A stretch of 64,000 nt of DNA, taken from assembly GCA_035048485.1 (NCBI GenBank), contig CM068585.1, positions 1,109,001 through 1,173,000 of the forward strand, written 5' to 3'. Source of the stretch: Pteria penguin. Taxonomy: Eukaryota > Mollusca > Bivalvia > Pterioida > Pteriidae. How positions within the stretch are numbered: the stretch's first letter is position 1; every line of letters begins with the position of its first letter. The notes under the pieces were generated by a model, which saw only the letters and a list, made by a program, of their open reading frames with translations, was not told where the DNA came from and ran no database searches. Shown here piece by piece: positions 61,396 to 64,000 of this stretch. The position numbers were made by a program, and so were the translations under genes.

Positions 61396-62445
61396 ATTGG
61401 AGTCCCGACTAACAGTCAGAGGGGAAGAGGATCAATAGGAGTCCCGACTAACAGACAGAGGGAACGAGGATCAATAGGAGTCCCGACTAACAGTCAGAGG
61501 GGACGAGGATCAATAGGTGTCCCGACTAAAAGTCAGAGGGGACGAGGATCAATAGGAGTCCCGACTTACAGTCAAACGGGACAAGGATCAATAGGAGTCC
61601 CGACTATCAGTCAGAGGGGACGAGGATCATTAGGAATCCCCACTAACAGTCCGAGAAGACGAGGATCAATATGAGTCCCGACTAACAGTCAAAGGGGACA
61701 AGGATAAATAGGAGTACCGAATAACAGTCAGAGTGGACGAGGATCAATAGGAGTCCCGACTAACAGTCAAAGAGGGCGAGGATCAATAGGAGTCCCGAAT
61801 AACAGTCAAAGGGGACAAGGATCAATAGGAATCCCGACTAACAGTCAGAGGGGACGAGGAGCAATAGGAGTCCCGACTAGCAGTGAGAGGGGACGAGGAT
61901 CAATAGGAGTCCCGACTAACAGTCAGAGGGGACGAGGATCAATAGGAGTCCCGACTAACAATCAGAGAGGACGAGCATTAATAGGAATCCCGACTAACAC
62001 TCAAAGGGGACAAGGGTTAATAGGAGTCCCGACTAATAGTCAGAGGGGACGAGGATCAATAGGAGTCCCGACTAAAACTCAGAGGTGACGAGGATCAATA
62101 GGATTCCCACCTAACAGTCAAAGGGGACAAGGAGCAATAGGAGTCCCGACTAACAGTCAGAGGTGACGAGGATCAATAGGATTCCCACCTAACAGTCAAA
62201 GGGGACAAGGATCAATAGGAGTCCCGACTAACAGTCAGAGGGGAAGAGGAGCAATAGAGTCCCGACCAGCAGTCAGAGGGGAAGAGGATCAATAGGAGTC
62301 CCGACCAGCAGTCAGAGGGGATGAGGATCAATAGGAGTCCTGACTAACAGTCAGAGGGGACGAGGATCAATAGGAGTCCCGACTAACAGTCAGAGGGGAC
62401 GAGGATCAATAGGAGTCCCGACTAGCAGTCAGAGGGGAGGGCAAA
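61396..62445. repeat. 39-bp satellite, about 27 copies, derived from PLE 3' UTR
   Basis: The unit is GAGGATCAATAGGAGTCCCG then ACTAACAGTCAGAGGGGAC. Copies differ by a few substitutions, and the last ones are very similar to each other. The core 'ggagtcccgactaacagtca' occurs once at the same relative position in the PLE 3' UTRs at 60067 and, inverted, at 63956. Confidence 0.95.
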
Positions 62446-62653
62446 CTAATTATCAAATTGATCTAATCTGAAAGGAAGAGCCACCGAACCAATCTAAAAC
62501 AGCTGTGCATAGGGGAGGTACTCTTTAATTTCAAAATAATGTTTGAAGCTTTGTCACCGTGCATTGCAATAATACATTTCAGGTAAATATAGAAGCTCTG
62601 AAAGCTGCACGAATGAATCTTGTCCAATGACTTTTCAGAATATGAATTAGATA

Positions 62654-62844
62654 GGAGTAACTGATGTAGATAGAAGGAGTAACTGATGAAGATAGAAGTA
62701 ACCGATGTAGATAGAAGGAGTAACTAATGTAGATAGAAGGAGTAACCGATGTAGATAGAAGGAGTAACTGATGTAGATAGATGGAGTAACCGATGTAGAT
62801 AGAAGGAGTAACCGATGAAGATAGAAGGAGTAACTGATGTAGAT
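62654..62844. repeat. 22-bp tandem repeat, about 9 copies
   Basis: The unit is GGAGTAACCGATGTAGATAG plus AA. Variation is limited to C/T and T/A at fixed positions, and one unit lacks four bases. Confidence 0.95.
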
Positions 62845-62925
62845 TAATAAATCCTTCTCTTTTTATTTTATATGACTACTATTACATAATTATGGATAAA
62901 TGTATAGATAGTCCTTTTAATTAAA

Positions 62926-63902
62926 TGTGTAGACCTGAAAGACATTCATAACCCTATAAAGTGTTCTTGTTCCTCTTCTGAGTTTAAATATAATCCATGT
63001 GGTCATGTTGTATTAGGAGATATCCATATTGTTCGCAATGAAAAATTTAGAGATCTTTTAATTAAAGGCCCAAAATATAGAGAGCCACAGTAATTTAAAT
63101 GGCGTCAAAATTTTGATATTATTATAAACTTATGTGAAGTGTATGTCAGACGTTGCACTAAAAGAGAAAAGGTTGAACTAGGCACTTTATCTGAAAGGCT
63201 AAAGTCGATCAGAAGTCTGCTAAAGAAAAGAGTTAGAAGACTACGCCAGTTTGTCAAGAACAAACATTGTTCTATATTTCGTGACTCCAGTGTCGTTAGA
63301 GAACTTTCTCGAATTGACGAAAATTTCATTATTGTTCCTGCATCAAAATTATCAACCACCTAATATATACTAATATTTATGATAAACGTGAGGATTTTCG
63401 ATTTCCTATTGTAAATTTCCCTTACTTGGATGGCGATGTTCCTCGACTCCCATCATATGGTATCTATATATCTCAATTAGTTCGATTTGTCAGAGGCTGC
63501 ACCGATGTTTTGGACTTTCATAAACGAAATTTACAAATTACTACTAAACTTTTAACTCAGGGTTACAGATATCACAAGTTAAGAAAAACATTCGGCAAAT
63601 TCTTCAGATCTTATTCAGAACTTCTATCTAAATTTGGAAATATTTCTTTTCAACAGTATGTATCCAATGGAATTTCCCATCCTTATTTTTACGGTGATCT
63701 CGTATATAAACTAAGGAAAGTAAAAGGCTCCGATAACGTTATTTTATCATGTAATAAAATAGTCAAACGTCTCCTAAATAGACAATATGATATTGAGATC
63801 ATCAAAAAGACTATAGGTCTTGTATTTGGCCCCTCTACAGCCTTATGCAGACTTTTACTTGAACGTTGCACGCTGACTAACAGGGCGGTGGGGACTATAT
63901 GA
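62926..63902 (+). pseudogene. Internally deleted Penelope-like element ORF
   Basis: The first part (62926-63360) reads a Cys/His-containing segment (KYNPCGHVVLGDIHIV), then KFRDLLIKGPKYREP, a stop at 63091, and on to SRIDENFIIVPASKLSTT. The second part (from about 63367, frame-shifted) reads NIYDKREDFRFPIVNFPYL, then YGIYISQLVRFVRGC, and on to NRAVGTI at 63902. In full-length relatives the reverse transcriptase core lies between these parts. Here it is missing, so the copy cannot encode an active enzyme. The C-terminal frame is open for 158 codons. It is almost identical to 60140-60541 in opposite orientation. Confidence 0.85.
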
Positions 63903-64000
63903 CGGGCCTTGTCCAAACCTCTTTCAGAGGAGACATGGTCCTGAACCTCGTCCCCTCTGACTGTTAGTCGGGACTCCTACAGATCTAAGGTCTTAGCTCG
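63903..64000 (+). mobile_element. PLE 3'-UTR start, continuing beyond the window
   Basis: The reverse complement of 60040-60139, including 'gtccaaacctctttcagagg' and the inverted satellite seed 'tgactgttagtcgggactcc' at 63958-63977. Confidence 0.88.

Noticed and set aside
63689..63916. Minus-strand frame of 75 codons, also seen on the plus strand at 60126-60353
   Set aside because: It is the antisense of the PLE C-terminal coding region, which explains why it appears twice.

Overview
This is a window of a metazoan nuclear genome, most probably a bivalve mollusc. It is AT-rich, has one multi-exon gene with GT-AG introns, and is packed with short interspersed and tandem repeats. The bivalve assignment is inference. 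It rests on tRNA-derived SINE families with (ATCA)n or (ACCA)n tails, the repeat that begins with a 'gcctatatcgctcacctgag' head, and Penelope-like retroelement remnants, all of which I associate with mussel and oyster genomes. I cannot name the species.

The only host protein-coding gene I can support is LARP1 (La-related protein 1), on the minus strand. Eleven exons lie between 30548 (start codon) and 478, with every splice phase consistent, giving 593 complete codons. They cover the low-complexity N-terminus with two NPW motifs, an RGG-rich segment, the La motif, a PAM2-like motif and the linker up to the conserved EELDF segment. The C-terminal half, including the DM15 cap-binding region expected of the family, lies beyond the left edge. 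Intron 1 is about 18 kb (12081-30142).

LARP1 introns hold two 384-bp fold-back MITEs (1112-1495 and 28847-29230). The first begins 13 bases into the intron downstream of exon 10. Three well-preserved tRNA-derived SINEs with clear target-site duplications sit at 19290, 23774 and 27167. There is also a 2.85-kb composite repeat containing tandem ~0.8-kb units (12948-15800), a 59-bp satellite (17556-18440), several minisatellites and many degenerate repeat pieces. A small sushi-domain-like peptide at 20660-20810 is the only other protein-like trace in the introns.

From 30.7 kb to the right edge I find no host gene. The region is repeat-dominated intergenic DNA. It includes a high-GC MITE (31477), a broken non-LTR endonuclease fragment (32640-33240), tandem arrays, SINE fragments, and several pieces of what I interpret as one Penelope-like element (PLE) family. 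The right end (58.2-64 kb) is a PLE cluster. It contains an old copy interrupted by a MITE and a SINE (58200-59510), a 5'-truncated copy (59515-60541, minus), a lone 3'-UTR copy continuing into a ~27-unit 39-bp satellite (60945-62445), and an internally deleted copy in the opposite orientation (62926 to beyond 64000). The two coding 3' ends form a roughly 500-bp inverted repeat that is about 99% identical by eye. The 39-bp satellite unit is homologous to a motif in the PLE 3' UTR, so the satellite appears to have grown out of the retroelement.

I did not find an intact mobile element, a CRISPR array, an operon or a genuine tRNA or rRNA gene. The most interesting material is the interplay of repeats: MITE against splice site, retroelement to satellite, SINE head to tandem array, and SINE tail to microsatellite.
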